Of a DNA stretch of 64,000 nucleotides, positions 12,302-24,200 are shown piece after piece. Position numbers and translations under genes: made by a program. Position 1 is the first letter of the stretch. The number at the start of each line of letters is the position of its first letter. This DNA comes from Cadophora sp. MPI-SDFR-AT-0126. Taxonomy: Eukaryota; Ascomycota; Leotiomycetes; Helotiales; Ploettnerulaceae. The notes beneath the pieces were generated by a model, which did not search any database, had not been told where the DNA came from, and saw only the letters and a list, made by a program, of their open reading frames with translations. The DNA is taken from assembly GCA_020747065.1 (NCBI GenBank), contig JAGMVK010000015.1, forward strand, positions 1,116,001-1,180,000. The letters are read 5' to 3'.

Positions 12302-12874
12302 TTAATTATTTGCACATAAGAAAGACGGGCAAACCCAGGTATCGGACCAACTCGTCCTCTCAAGGAAAGTATCAACACAAAATGATCCAGATCCAGTACC
12401 ACGAAAGCAATCTGCATACTTCGTCCCCTCCGTATCCTCAAAAACCTCCAACACATCACCGTTCTGAAAAAAGTTAAGCTTCTTAGCCCCGCAGTTCCCA
12501 TAAAACCCACTCATAGTCGTAAAATCGATGTCCTCACCAGCATCCTTAACAGTCGTCATACGATTCTGATCTTTAAGGAAACCGCTGCAGTCGAAATGGT
12601 TTGCGGGTACGAGGACTGCTACTCGTTCGTGCTCGAAATGGATTGTGGTTGTGACAGGCTGTTCGGGACCCCCGTCTTTGCGGGAGATGAGGTCGTTGCG
12701 TCGGGACATTGACGAGGACCGTTTGGAGTTCGGGATGGGGATGCCTTTGAGTTCGGGTTCTTCGTCGGATTGTTTTTGATCGCGGAATGCGCGGTGGAGG
12801 GTTACGAGGTGGAATCCGCCGGCGGCGACCGCTGTGGCGGCTGTCGCGGCCAGAAGGAGAGTTGTGAGTTGCAT
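12302..12874 (-). CDS. Small secreted cysteine-rich protein, effector candidate
   Basis: A single-exon frame of 190 residues, the best intact gene in the window. It starts with a clear signal peptide (MQLTTLLLAATAATAVAA, cleavage probably near residue 18). A Lys/Arg/Ser-rich stretch follows, with dibasic sites at about 51-52 and 58-59 that could be Kex2 processing sites. The rest is a folded-looking domain with six cysteines at 96, 128, 156, 166, 182 and 187, enough for three disulphides; two lie close to the end in VCPSFLCANN. No membrane segment or GPI signal is seen. No known family was recognised. Size, secretion, cysteine content and position among transposons match the usual profile of fungal effector candidates, but that role is inference. 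The frame has no RIP-type stop, and composition across it is normal. Confidence 0.8.
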   Translation of the reverse strand: MQLTTLLLAATAATAVAAGGFHLVTLHRAFRDQKQSDEEPELKGIPIPNSKRSSSMSRRNDLISRKDGGPEQPVTTTIHFEHERVAVLVPANHFDCSGFLKDQNRMTTVKDAGEDIDFTTMSGFYGNCGAKKLNFFQNGDVLEVFEDTEGTKYADCFRGTGSGSFCVDTFLERTSWSDTWVCPSFLCANN

Positions 12875-13368
12875 TCTGAAGTTGGATGAGATAGTATTGA
12901 TTCGAGAAAGGTAGTTGTAAAGAGAATGGACTTGTTCTGACTTTCTACTTGTGGTGTATTGAGAAAAGATAGAAGAAAAGATGATTGGAAAGTGATCTGA
13001 TTAAGATGATCGTGATAGGAAAAATATTCTACAGAAATTGCAGGTGTTGGATTACTTATAGATAATCAAGACCTACTTGAAAACGATGTTGGAATTGTGA
13101 AACCTAGTAAGTCTGAAGGCTGAAGCTTTAGTGTCAGCTTACTTCAACCATAATAAAGGAGTAATACCCGGATAGTCCGCTGCGGCCGAAGTGCCAAGGA
13201 AATGGGAATGTAGCTCAGAGCACACCAATAGCCCCATTAAGAAATGAAAGCCTTCCTCGCTAGAAATATTTTTAGACTTGGTCCTGATTGGTGGGTGGCG
13301 AGAACGAGTGAGGCGCTGAAATCCAACGGGAGAACATACGAACTGCCAAGGTATTGATTGCACCACTA
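12875..13368. promoter_or_regulatory. Upstream region of the secreted-protein gene
   Basis: About 0.5 kb of non-repetitive DNA 5' of the minus-strand start codon at 12874. The start is in fair context (CTTCAGAATGC). No certain TATA box or factor site can be called. Open frames in 13139-13366 have no motif and are taken as chance. Confidence 0.3.
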
Positions 13369-13627
13369 GGGGTTGTCAGATCCCACGACGGATTACAGCT
13401 TTAAATAGCCGAATCCTCACCAAAAATCTACAATTTTATAACCTCTTATAAAGCCAACGAATCAATGAAAAAGAATGAGATTGAAATATAATACACTTGT
13501 GTATGCTCTTGATCGTTTGTGTTAACCAGAAGCTTAATAAATCGTTGCGTTGCTATGATATTCTTGAACACTCGATTTTCGGGGCCAAATTCTGGCTGAC
13601 AAATCCGTCGTGAGATCTGACAACCCC
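13369..13627. mobile_element. Inverted-repeat pair, possible MITE
   Basis: A 26-bp arm at 13369-13394 (GGGGTTGTCAGATCCCACGA...) is repeated in reverse at 13602-13627 with one mismatch. Similarity continues outward through GCACCA on both sides, with 3 extra bases in the left arm. The 207 bp between the arms have no coding signal. No target-site duplication was found, so the true ends are uncertain. Confidence 0.55.
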
Positions 13628-13639
13628 TGGTGCACCAAC

Positions 13640-14728
13640 CAGAAAGGATTACAGCAGCTGATGTCAGCTGATAAGTGCTCAAGAACCCCAGACAATAGGG
13701 ATAGGTCGCCACTTGCATTCATACGATATTGTTTTCCACAGTTCATCAATTCTGGATTGCAGAAAAAAAGTTGATATCTCAATGCCTTTCACGTAACGTA
13801 AGTTGTGGCGTAACAATACGTATGGCGTAATGGTACACATTGAACCCACTCACCCCTAACTTTTCAATAACTGAATAATAGTTCGCCGAAAGAGTATCGA
13901 AACTACTAACCTAAATATCTAACTGGCTGAAACAGTGTGTTAGGAACGTGGTTTAAACAGTGTGAAGCAGTAGGGTAGAATAGCCTATTTAGTATTGTGG
14001 TACAACGGACTCTTGATTTCTAAGCGAAGTGTGTAAATAGCTTAACGTCTCCTTAAATAATTATTAATTCTCTTAATTCTTAATTAATTTCTTTGAAATT
14101 TAGAATATGAATTATTCTTATTATAAAGCCCTAGTATGCCAAATACGAGGTCTTGTGTGCGCTTGTAGAGATCGTAAATAAGTCCCCACCCCCTTATTCC
14201 GCTCACCCCATAATCAGCGTTCCCGTTGGTCGAATCTCCATGATATTTAAAACAATTGTCAGCCCTTGTGTTTTTTTAGTCTAATCTTTCGCGAAAGATT
14301 TATGAGAGCGAAGCTTTTTTTCCAGTCCATCTGTTGAATGCTGCGGTACAATCTCCTATCAAAATGAATGTAATTCAACGATACAATCACACCACGAGTC
14401 CAACGTGAATGGCCGATAGGGGTCAGCTTTCACTCATCCGGAGGGCTCTCTATGACGTCCCGGGGGTGACGATGTCTTGATACCGCCTCATCACTCTCAG
14501 GCCGGCTTTCCGATATCGTCGAGGAAGCCATGAGCATCGTGGCCGCTGCTTCCTCAAGTCAAGTATAATGAAAATGCCATCCTCGCACAACAGGCCCAAG
14601 TAGGAATACTAGCCTCAATGATTCCAAAGTTCCCAGGGGTCATCTACACGTTGCAAGAGGGAAGCCAATCAACGCAGACCAAATCTGCAGCCCAGTCAGC
14701 TGCGAAAAGTAAGGTAGCTTCCATTATC
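13640..14728. other. Intergenic DNA downstream of the split GPI gene
   Basis: No gene is supported. It contains an AT-rich patch at 14040-14110 and a perfect 18-bp palindrome at 14283-14300 (AATCTTTCGCGAAAGATT). At 14178-14201 is a 24-bp motif that recurs inverted at 27956-27979. The stretch near 14420-14600 is GC-richer and may have been coding, but no frame is convincing. Confidence 0.4.
14178..14201. repeat. 24-bp transposon-terminus-like motif
   Basis: The core AGTCCCCACCCCCTTATTCC, preceded by TA, matches 27956-27979 exactly in reverse orientation. It also resembles the CCACCCCTACATTCCGCC part of the pogo-like termini at 51231 and 53064. It is probably the end of a small DNA transposon or MITE, but no matching second end is seen nearby. 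Confidence 0.5.
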
Positions 14729-15259
14729 CTAATCGAACATCAACAACACCACAGAAAGCAGGAAAATTGCCGTTCCCGGTGCTACCATGACACCACCATA
14801 AGTTTCCCCGATCTCGATTTCTTGGTAGTCGTCGCTACTGCCGCGCTTGCAGCAGAGCTTGTCGCAGATGTGGTGGTTCCATTCGACAGCTTGCCAATCC
14901 CAGCATAAGTAACATTGACCGCTTTCGAAGTCCAAGCGATCAGGGCAGCAGGCAAATTCGAGTCATCGTTGATGTCAAATGACAAGGTCGTCTCTCCATC
15001 TGGCGATGCCACTGTGGCATACTCTTCTCCATATTTGTTCATGATGGTGGCATTATCGATTTTCCCATCAAATTTGACCGTGAAATCATAGTGGCCGTGT
15101 GCAAGCTCATGGATCTCCACCGCAACGTAGAGCAAGGAACCATCTCTACGAGGATTCCGCAAAGTTGCGTTGGATGAATCCAGCTGAATATCAGTGCGGC
15201 GATGCAGAACGGCGATGGGGGCTCGTCGCGATTTAGTAAAGGAGGGCCGCAGGGAACAT
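14729..15259 (-). pseudogene. 3' half of a GPI-anchored-type surface protein gene
   Basis: The minus-strand frame from about 15187 to 14782 is coherent: LDSSNATLRNP, then VAVEIHELAHGHYDFTVKFDG, then GETTLSFDINDDSNLPAAL, ending in a Thr/Ser/Ala-rich linker. It stops early, but the neighbouring frame supplies a hydrophobic tail (VMVAPGTAIFLLSVVLLMFD) ending at 14729. This is typical of a GPI-anchor signal, so a one-base indel has probably separated the tail from the body. Several NxT/S sites suit a secreted, glycosylated protein. The 5' end stops at the Gypsy-1 LTR, and the missing part reappears at 33351-33560. A 72-base intron (GTTCCC...TACTAA...CAG, ending just before LDSS) would join the halves in frame, although its donor is poor. 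The family was not recognised. Confidence 0.7.
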
Positions 15260-15548
15260 GTAATGGTCCGTGCTCCTAGCGCAGGCTACGTAATCAGCTC
15301 GAGGCTGGCCAATTTCGTCTCCGGTGAAGCGAATTGCCCTGCGCACCAAACTGCCACCAAAATCCGACTCGCTTCACCGGTCACGAAATGGCTTAGCCTC
15401 GGCTGGGCATATGAGGCCAGCTGAGGGGAAGAGAACCCTTCCCTCCTTAGCAATTAGTTTCTGTACGAATTCAAGATCACCAGTTATTCCTTAATAGCTT
15501 TCTAACTATTCTATGCCTTAGTTACTTTAGTATCTTAGTGATTATTAT
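15260..15548 (+). repeat. Gypsy-1 left LTR
   Basis: A 289-bp LTR beginning GTAATGGTCCGTGCTCC. It matches the right LTR except for an extra block of about 105 bp (roughly 15290-15400). That block contains a hairpin with 12-bp arms (CCGGTGAAGCGA at 15321-15332, its reverse at 15369-15380). Differences outside it are mostly C-to-T or G-to-A. Confidence 0.8.
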
Positions 15549-17957
15549 ATTCTAATTGCTTTTTATTATTATTAGCTTAATTAGTATATTATAGCTAAAG
15601 GATTATTAAGAAATAAGAACTCTCTTACTACGAGTAGGAGTCGTCTTAATAATACGCCGGTGAATAATCTCGTAGCTTTGCATAAGCAGTATCGAATCTT
15701 AAAAGAATAAAACGATATCCTCGATACCCTTATTATTAAATATTACCGAGAGTATAGTAACGACCTTACTTAATACCCTCTTAAAGTTGCAACAAAAGCT
15801 AAGCGACTCTAAGCTATATAACTTCGAGAAAACCTAGCTGCAAATAATGCTCAGCGACGCCGAGCATTAGTTAAAGAATCTCAACTTTATCACCAGGAAA
15901 AAAGCAAATATATAATTCCTATACTTTACGAGACAAAAAAACTAAAAGAAATTTGCAAAATACTTGCAAACTTATAATCGTATTTTCAATTATAACTTAA
16001 AAGAATACTTTACTAATATTATTAAGATTAAGTAAGTAATAATATTACTTCGCGAGAAGCTAATAAGCGCTTAAGAAAGGTTTAAGAAAAATACCTTTAA
16101 AAAGATTAATATAATAACTTAAGATAAATATAAGAAGTTTCTAGCGAATCTTCGGCTACTTCTTATTATATAACAAGTAAAAAGCTTCGAAGCGTACAAG
16201 AGAGCTAAGTAAAGAGCTAATTAGCTTATTATAAAGTTTGTTAATTGCCTTAAAAAATAGGAAGTACAGCTTAAGTCGTATATAAAGCTCTAACTAAGAA
16301 ATCACTTCTTTTATAAAATCCGACTAAAGATTCGCTAAAGGCTTGTCGAAAATAAATAAGCTACTATAATTCGAACTCGAGAAAAGGTTATTGCGGCTAT
16401 TATTTTCTTAAAGATATACACCTTACCAAAGGAAAGCAACAAGCGGCTTAAAGAGATTAATAAAAAGAAAGAGCTCTTGAAGCATTAAACAAGCGCTAGC
16501 AAAAAGCGCGAGAAACGTAAGAAGCGTAGAAAGCGCGGCAAACAAGACTATTATCGCGAAACTTACCCTAAAGGGAGTAACCTTAATAAGATCTTAGTAA
16601 AAGAAAGGCTAAGGAACTGGGATAAATCAAGGGTTTAATACTTGTTGTGTCAAAAGCTTAAATATTATACTAATAAATGCCCTAAGGCTACCGTCGAAGA
16701 TTTTAAGGAGAAACGCAAAAGGAATGCCTAACTTGTAGTATTATTTATATCGCCCCCGAGACCTCCGGATACGAAAATGAAAATCCAACTAAGGATCTAG
16801 GCAAATAAAGAATAAAAGATATTAATCGTCTTAATTAATAATAATGCAAAGGATAATTTTATCTTGAGACTAGTAACTAAGTAGTGTAACTTGCAATTTA
16901 CTAGTGAAAGATTAAAAACTTTTCAAATACTTCTTAGAAATTAAGAAGTTGTTTATAGTATAGTACTTATGCAAGTAGAAATTATAAATACGCTACCATA
17001 AACGAAGCTAAATGCTTTCCGACTGCGAGTTATGAATATATCAGGTATAAATTTTATCTTAAGATAACCTTAGTTAAAAGAGATTAATTCGCAAATTAGC
17101 TTTAAGATTAAATAATAAAAATACTCTTATTAATTAAATAATGCTTATAATCTTAGTATTATAAAACTAAGAAAGTTTACACGACTTATAAATAAGACTA
17201 AATCCCCTACGTATATTATAATACTAAACTTAAATACGATACGCTAAATAAAAGCTAACGAGACGCTTGTTATATTAAAATCTTTTCGTAAGTTTAAGAA
17301 CGTCTTTTTAGAAAAGAGAGGGAATATATTACTATCGCTAAAAGGTTACTAATATATTATCAACTTGAAGCTAAATACTAAGCCATCTTATTCTCTAATT
17401 TACAATCTCTTAGAAACAAAACTCAAGGTTTTAAAAGAATATCTTAAGTCTTCAAAAGCAAAAAGATAAATCCGCAAAGGTAAAAGTCCCGCTAATACAC
17501 TTATCTTATTTATTCTTAAGAAAAATAATAGCCTTCGATTATACATCGATTATCAGGTCTTAAACTAGATTATTATTAAAGACCGGTACCCCTTGCTATT
17601 AATTAATAAGATACTAAATAGGCTCTGAGATGCTAATGTTTTCATCAGCCTAGATTTGCAGTATACGTATCATCGCGTGAGAATTAGGGATGGAAACAAA
17701 TAAAAGACTACCTTTCGTACAAGGTATAAGTATTACGAATATTAAATAATACCCTTTAGTCTATTTAATACATTAGAAATATTTTAATAATATATTAACG
17801 ACGCCTTAACTAGCTTAGTAGATATTATTTGCGTTATTTACCTTAGCAATATCCTTATTTATTTGATAAATTTTTTATAATATAAAGACCAAGTATATTA
17901 AGTCCTTAAGCGACTACGATAAGCAAATCTCTTTGTTAAATTATTAAAGTATATATT
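15549..17957 (+). pseudogene. Gypsy-1 gag, protease and 5' reverse transcriptase
   Basis: RIP-broken coding sequence. Around 16660-16720 a gag zinc knuckle is legible (CQKLKYYTNKCPK, with the CCHC histidine now Tyr, a C-to-T change). From about 17510 a Ty3/Gypsy reverse transcriptase reads LFILKKNNSLRLYIDYQVLN, then VFISLDLQYTYHRVRIRDG, then IICVIYLSNILIYL, where the YLDDILIYS active-site motif has become YLSNILIYL. The frame is cut at 17957 by the MULE and resumes at 20638. Confidence 0.85.
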
Positions 17958-18299
17958 GGCTATAGCTAAATGGCTACACGTAAATTGCTAAATGGCTATA
18001 CGCTAAAATTTTATTACCTTAGCGAGTATTATTTATCAACCTCACTGTACTATACTAATTTGTACTACGTAGCAAGGATTATTAATATAAATCATAAATA
18101 TTCATAATTACGTAATTATCCCTGAGAATCAAAAATGAAGCTATTCTAAACTACTTAAGGAAATACTTTAACGTACTACTACTACTACTATCACTACTAC
18201 TAGTATAGCTTTTATTTCTTAATCTTACGGGCCCGCGCCCCCTGTAGTAATTTATAGTGATATTACTATTGGATTTGCTGTATACTAAGCGTATACAAA

Positions 18300-19990
18300 A
18301 GCCAACGAATATATCTTTAAACGATAAGATATAAAGTCGTTTCGTGTATTATTTGTCTGCGATCGCATAGGTAAATACAACTTAATAGGGAGGCAAAACG
18401 ATATATACTCTTCTAAGAAACGCTATAATATAAGTTTAAAGAGGTGTGATTATCGAATGAGAATAACTCTTATAAAAGATAAAGTTTCAGAGCAATAGAA
18501 AGTAAAGGTTATAAAAGGTATATATAATTATACGGCCTCTACAGATTCTTCAGCTTATCCTGCATATAAAGTTGTTTCTGTTTCCGCAAAGACTTGTGCT
18601 TCAATTAATACCTTAGTAAAGACTGGTCTCTCAAACGCTTAGATTTTGTCAGCTCTACGTAAAGAAGACCTTAGTGTTATATTAACTTCCAAAGATATCT
18701 CGAATCTTGTAGTAAAAGCGTATATACAGCAATTAGGCGAGAGAACCCTTATTTAATAGCTTATGGAGGTACGGTTCCTGTACAACAATTGTTTATTATT
18801 TAACTAATAAATTATATAAGAATTACAAACTAACGATTTCTACCCTTAATACTACCCTTCAAGCGGTCTTTTATAACGACTTTTCTTCATTCACCTAACC
18901 TCTCTCGAGCTCTAAAAGTAGTATTCTGATATTTTACTTCTCAACTGTATATATAAGATGAATCGATTTAATATGCTATTACTGAATATTTGTAGAATCG
19001 CGGGGAATAATATAGTGGTTTAGCTTGGAATAGCATTTTTATCTAGAGAAACGCAAGGAGATTACAATTGGGTTATTACTTAGCTTCGGTTCTTAATGCT
19101 TAAGAACACAATTATAGAGCTAGTTTCTATTGTAACAGATAGGGAACTGGCTTTTTTTTTTTTTTTTTTTTTTTCTTTTAACGTGCTGTATTAGTTAGAA
19201 ACTATGTAGCACAGCTAGTCTACTAGCGTGGCTAATTATTATATACAAAATTCAATTCGAATTAGACTGCGACTGTACATTTGGGAACATTCTCCCTAGG
19301 GAACTGGCTTTGATAACGTGTTTAGAAGTATATTTCCCTAATTCTCGATATATCCTTTGCTAATAGCATGTCAACATGAATATACTAGCTAAGATTAAGA
19401 AATACTTTCCAGGTCTTATTAAAGGAGAGAATGGGAAGTGGATACGCTACCCGAGCTTTCAAGCATTTCTAAGCTACTGGAATACACTACTAGCTAGTAC
19501 AACAAAGCAGGCGTTCGATAAATTACTTGAAGAGATAAGAGTTCGATTCTTCTTACAAGCGATAAGTTATTGCAAAAGTACTTGGCTATTATGGAAAGAA
19601 AAGCTTGTAGCTTTTTAGATCAACTAATCATATAACTTCAAGATTATTATTACAAGTCCTATTGAGGATTGCTATGCTACCCTAAAGCTGTATTTACAGC
19701 GTAGGCATGTAAATCTTAGGAGTGTGTTCCTTAAAATGCAGCACTTTTGGACCGCTTAGCATACCGGCATTCGTACAGCTATTGCATAGTAGCAATTACG
19801 ACCTAGACATAGTATAAATATCCCTCTTTTCGCTGCTATCCTTCAGTTTGTCTATAGCCGAGCTCTCTTAAGGATTATGCAAGAGAACAGCAAGCTTCCA
19901 TACAAGGGGCCTCCTCCGTATGCCTGTACATGTACTATATAACAAGCCTTTAGTTTACCTTGCTTACATACTATTTAAAAAAGGAAATAA
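18300..19990 (+). pseudogene. MULE transposase
   Basis: Recognisable from end to end despite stops. Around 18440-18760 is a FAR1/WRKY-like N-terminal part (SAYPAYKVVSVSAKTCASIN, then LSALRKEDLSVILTSKDISN). Around 19030-19140 the DDE domain reads IAFLSREKQGDYNWVI and ends in the motif VTDREL, where the SINE-like insert begins. From 19376 comes NGKWIRYPSFQAFLSYWNTL, then TSPIEDCYATLKLYLQ, and LRSVFLKMQHFWTA. The SWIM zinc finger (CTCTI-QAF-LPCLH) is near 19930-19965. The order matches fungal MULE transposases. Stops are mostly TAG/TAA at former Trp or Gln codons. Confidence 0.85.
19155..19297 (-). mobile_element. SINE-like retroposon with poly(A) tail
   Basis: About 143 bp flanked by a perfect 14-bp direct repeat AGGGAACTGGCTTT (19141-19154 and 19298-19311). 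Read on the minus strand it ends in a 23-base A tract. Long target duplication plus A tail means target-primed reverse transcription, as for SINEs and other LINE-mobilised RNAs. It lies exactly inside the MULE catalytic motif; without it the frame reads VTDRELALITC. A TTCGAAT core resembling a Pol III B box is present, but no convincing A box, so a tRNA origin is unproven. No LINE or second copy was seen in the window. Confidence 0.8.
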
Positions 19991-20637
19991 AACGGCGAGG
20001 TAATTCTCTTAAGTAATATTCATTATTATTAGTATTACAACAGGCCTTAATCAAATGCACTTCCTCAGCTACTAATTAACCCTTAGCCTCTTCCACTCTT
20101 AAACCTAATAAAAGTAAAAGGAAAAGAAAGACCTAAGGGTGCTTTAGGCGAAGATTCACGCATAGCACCTTCTAATACTCGTCGAGATCCTTTATTCTTT
20201 AAACTCCCTTCTAGCTCTGCCCCTGCATCACTTAGTCAGACTTTTATAATATAAGACAGCTTATTTACGACTACTCTTGCGATATAAAGACTTGAGCTTA
20301 GGCATAAGGATTTGTATAAGCCTAGTACTCGCCGAGAGAGAGCTTATATATAAGGTATTTTATTAGTGTACTAAATAAATAGTATTAAAGATGCTATTAC
20401 AATTATTATAGCTATATAGTAAGAGGTAATTAGTAGTATTAAGGTATATACTTAGGATACAAAGTTTAAAGTAAATAATAATCTTAATGAGTTAGCATTA
20501 GTGCTAATTATGCACTGTACATAGTTATTTATACAAGTTTTAGTGGTGATAAATGCACTCTTCACTTTCGGCTCGCTTGCCTAGCGTATAGCCATTTAGT
20601 AATTTACGTATAGCCATTTAGCTATAGCCTATATATT

Positions 20638-21211
20638 TAGTACACAAAGTGTAAAATTTCTAAGATATATTATATCCCCAGTCGACGTAGCGATAAAGTA
20701 AAGCCGGATTAATACTATTAAGGACTAGCCTAAGCTAAAAAAATAATCGAGATATTTAAGTTTTTATTAGGTTTATTAACTTTTACTAGCGCTTTATTAT
20801 CAAATTTTCGGTGATTATTTAGCTAATAATAAGCTTAACAAGAGGTAGGAAGAAAAGGTAACCTACTCTTACGTTTCACTAGGGAATTACTAAGTAAAAG
20901 GCTTTTAATGCATTAAAGGATATATTTACGTCAGCTCCTTTTCTTAGGCATTTTAACTTAAGTAAACTAAGAAGACTAAAGATCAACGCTTTAGGATTTG
21001 CAATTATTAGTATATTCTCTTAATCTAGCGAATAGCTAGTGAAAAATGGGATAAAAAGCATTTAGTACCTTATCGCTTTCTTTAATAAGAAGCTAAATTC
21101 TACGAAGCTTAATTATAAAGTGTATAATTAAGAACTTTTTATAATTATTAAGTATTTTATATATTAAAAGTATTATTTTAAAAGTAGCTTAGTTTTACGA
21201 CTGACTGAAGG
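20638..21211 (+). pseudogene. Gypsy-1 reverse transcriptase and RNase H continuation
   Basis: Continues directly from 17957: KFLRYIISPVDVA corresponds to the usual FLGYIISPxGV, followed by the thumb region and an RNase H start near 21065 (AYYSRKLN-like) that ends before the conserved TDH. It is cut at about 21211 by Gypsy-2. Heavy RIP; many stops. Confidence 0.75.
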
Positions 21212-24200
21212 TTAATACAATAGCTAGCTGTAAGTAGCGCAGTCTTAAGTCTAGTGTATTTAGGCTAACAGCTACGTTACGTATTTAAAAGAAAAGATAA
21301 AGAGAAAAGGAGAGCTCTCTGTAAGAGAGAGCTTTAGTATAAATATATAAGAAGCTGTTTTTATTTAGCCTAGTGTAATTGCTATTCCCTTGTTCCTTAT
21401 TCTTTAGTTATTTATTAAGTTACTCTTATTTTCGTACGATTATAATATTACCTCCCCTTTTTGAAAAACTGCGTCCTCGTAATTGCAATTATAGCTTTAT
21501 TTTTTTTTAAGTTATTATAATTATTAACTCTAGCGTTATAAGCTTTTAGCTACTTAAGTAGAGCTCTTAAAGATCTTTTAGCCTAAGGGTTTCGCAAGTA
21601 AAATGCCTTGATTAGGTAAGGTGCGATTATAGTATCAGAGTATAAGTATTATTCTAAGTCTTTATTCGCGCTTAATTACTTAATACAGTACTTAAGCTTT
21701 AAGCTTATTAGCTTTAGGCTTAGTATTACTTTAATCTCTTATTTGTTTTACTTAAATAATAGCTAAATTAGTACTGGTGCTTAGCGGGCTTATCCTGATA
21801 AGGGGTCGGCGATATACTTGCGCAGCAAGTATAAGTGGAAAACCGAGTATATTTACTAATCTTCTGATAGCTTTACTTCTTAACTCTTATCGACTTTTTG
21901 TACGACTTTAATTAATCCGTATTACTTATTCAATAGCTTTCGAGAAGGCTTATTTAATTTCCAATTCCGTGTGTTTATTATAATTATATTTATTTTATCT
22001 TAGTTAACTTCTTATTAATTACGGTTTATTAGTTGTTTCATCTTATCTTATTACACTTGTAAAAAAGCCTGCGCAAATTTAATCGCGTCTTATATATGTA
22101 TTATAAGCTTAATTGTGTCTTCTTTATTTAACTTTTCTCTAACTGATTAAAAGGGTTCTAAGTTATATATATTAAAAGAGATATATAACTTATAATTATT
22201 AAAGACTTGAAATAGCGAGATATTACTTAGCGATTTATAAAGTAAAATTAGCTGCGCAATATTTATAATAAGTAAAAGCGCGCTTTAGTTATTTTAGTAA
22301 TATATATAAAAAAAGCGTAATCGCTGCTTAATGTATTAGTTTATAACTTTTATTTAATTATTAATGTTTAAGTTATATACCGTAATTAGCTTTATCTTAA
22401 TCCTTAAGACTTAGTAATACTTCTTTCAGAAGCTAGAGACGAACTAAGGACTTTTATCAGAGATTATAAAATCCGGTATACTAAAGTGTCGGGACTAATA
22501 AACAAAGAATAGCTCGGCTATTTGCTTTACCGTAATCGTTTTATAATATAGAATTAAGATCGGCTTCTTAGCTAACTTATTTATAACTACGAACGCTGTA
22601 TTATAGCCAATTTTATCTAAAGGCAGCTCTGTGAAATTTATTATAAGGTACTAATATAGTTTTACTAGGATTAGCAGAGGGTGCAAGAAACTAAGGGTCT
22701 TATTCTTGCGGGCTTTTATATAAGCGCAATTGCAATTCGCGACGTATTAAGTAACATTAGTAGCTAATTTATTCTAATAGTATTTAAATCCTAGTATTAC
22801 TTGTATTTTATTAATTTCGGCGTAAGCGATCGAAGGCTAAGTATACACGTAACGGATTAAAGAAGTATATAGCTCTATTAGTTTTAAAAGAATTTCCAAT
22901 CGTCCTTAGAAATAAAGCTTTTTATACATTAGCTCATAATTTAGGTAGTAATCTTTTACTTTCTTCCGGAGAAGCTTTAGTAATTCCCCGGTTTTATTAG
23001 CTTTGATAATTTAATTAATAATATAATAGTTCTCAATATTATACGCTATTATAAATACTAAGTCCGGAGCCTTACCGTCGATTACTAAGTAGTTCTTCGG
23101 CGGAGAGGTATTTAACTCGTAAGCTAAGCTCACGAGTAGTTATGCGTAAGCTAGGTTAATTATCTCTTCTTGCGCCGGGATTACCTCCTCTTTTACCCTT
23201 ACGGGGCAGAGCTCGGTAGTTACGTATGAATCGACGTCGTTTAGCTAATCGATCAGCGGCGAGTCTTTTGATTTGTAAGCTAAGCTCACGAGTAATAATA
23301 CCTGGGTTTAAAGTACTTAAAGGTCGATCTTATTATTAGGAATTAACTACTAATTACGTAAAGTACGCTTCCGAGCTTCTAAGGGCGTAAAATCCTGATC
23401 CCGGCGAGAAAGCGTATCGGCGATCGTATTTATAACTCTTATATAATATATAATCGTAAAGTAGAACTTAGTAAAGAACTCTGCTTAGCGAGCTTGCTTA
23501 ATATTAAAGTCTTTCATTATTATGAAATACTTAAGAGTCTTATAATTAGTATATATATACACGGCCTTCTAAGCTTTAAGTAATTCTGACTTATATTACT
23601 TAAAGAACCAAAAGATCGCTAGAATTTCTTTATTATAAATAAAATAATTAAGCTTAGTATTAATTATAATCTTAAAGAAAAAGCTTATTAAGTGAAATTA
23701 ATTATTGTCTTATAATTAAGAAAGTACTCTTGCAATAACCCTGTCCGAGGCGTTAGTCTCTAAGCGAGTCTGCTTAAAAGGGTTGTAGTAGCGAAGTATT
23801 AGCGCTGATTTTAAAGCTTCCCGAAGAGTCTTTTACGCTGCTTTGTATTCCTGATCGAATATAAAAGAGATGTCTTTTTTAGTCAGATAAATAAAAAAAC
23901 AGCAGATTTAGCTATAATCCTTAATAAAACGCTAGTAAAAGTTGTAGAATCTTAAATAGCTTTATATACTTTATATATTAATAGCGTATTATTAGTTATT
24001 AATTACTAAGATTTTCTCTAGGTTAATTTTAATTCCGTTTACTTTAATAATAAAGTTTAAGAACTTTGTTTTTATAACTTTAAACTCAGACTTCTTAATA
24101 TCAGCCTATAACTCGTGCTTCTAAAGAATTGTTATAATTCTCTTAATATATAACTTATACTTTTCTAGTAAGACTAAATAAATTAGAATATCATTTATAT

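Larger units (their letters stand above)
17958..20629 (+). mobile_element. MULE (Mutator-like) DNA transposon
   Basis: A 2,672-bp element with terminal inverted repeats of about 48 bp starting GGCTATAGCTAAATGGC. It is flanked by an 8-bp duplication TATATATT (17950-17957 and 20630-20637). Removing the element plus one duplication copy restores the Gypsy-1 reverse-transcriptase frame (LLKYIFSTQSVKFLRYIISP). It carries fewer stops than its host, so it is the younger insertion. Confidence 0.9.

Noticed and set aside
13446..13782. Minus-strand open frames of 82-90 residues
   Set aside because: They cross the inverted-repeat pair, overlap each other and show no motif or splice context.
15194..15424. 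76-residue plus-strand open frame at the Gypsy-1 edge
   Set aside because: It crosses the junction between the split gene and the LTR, so it is a chance frame made by the insertion.
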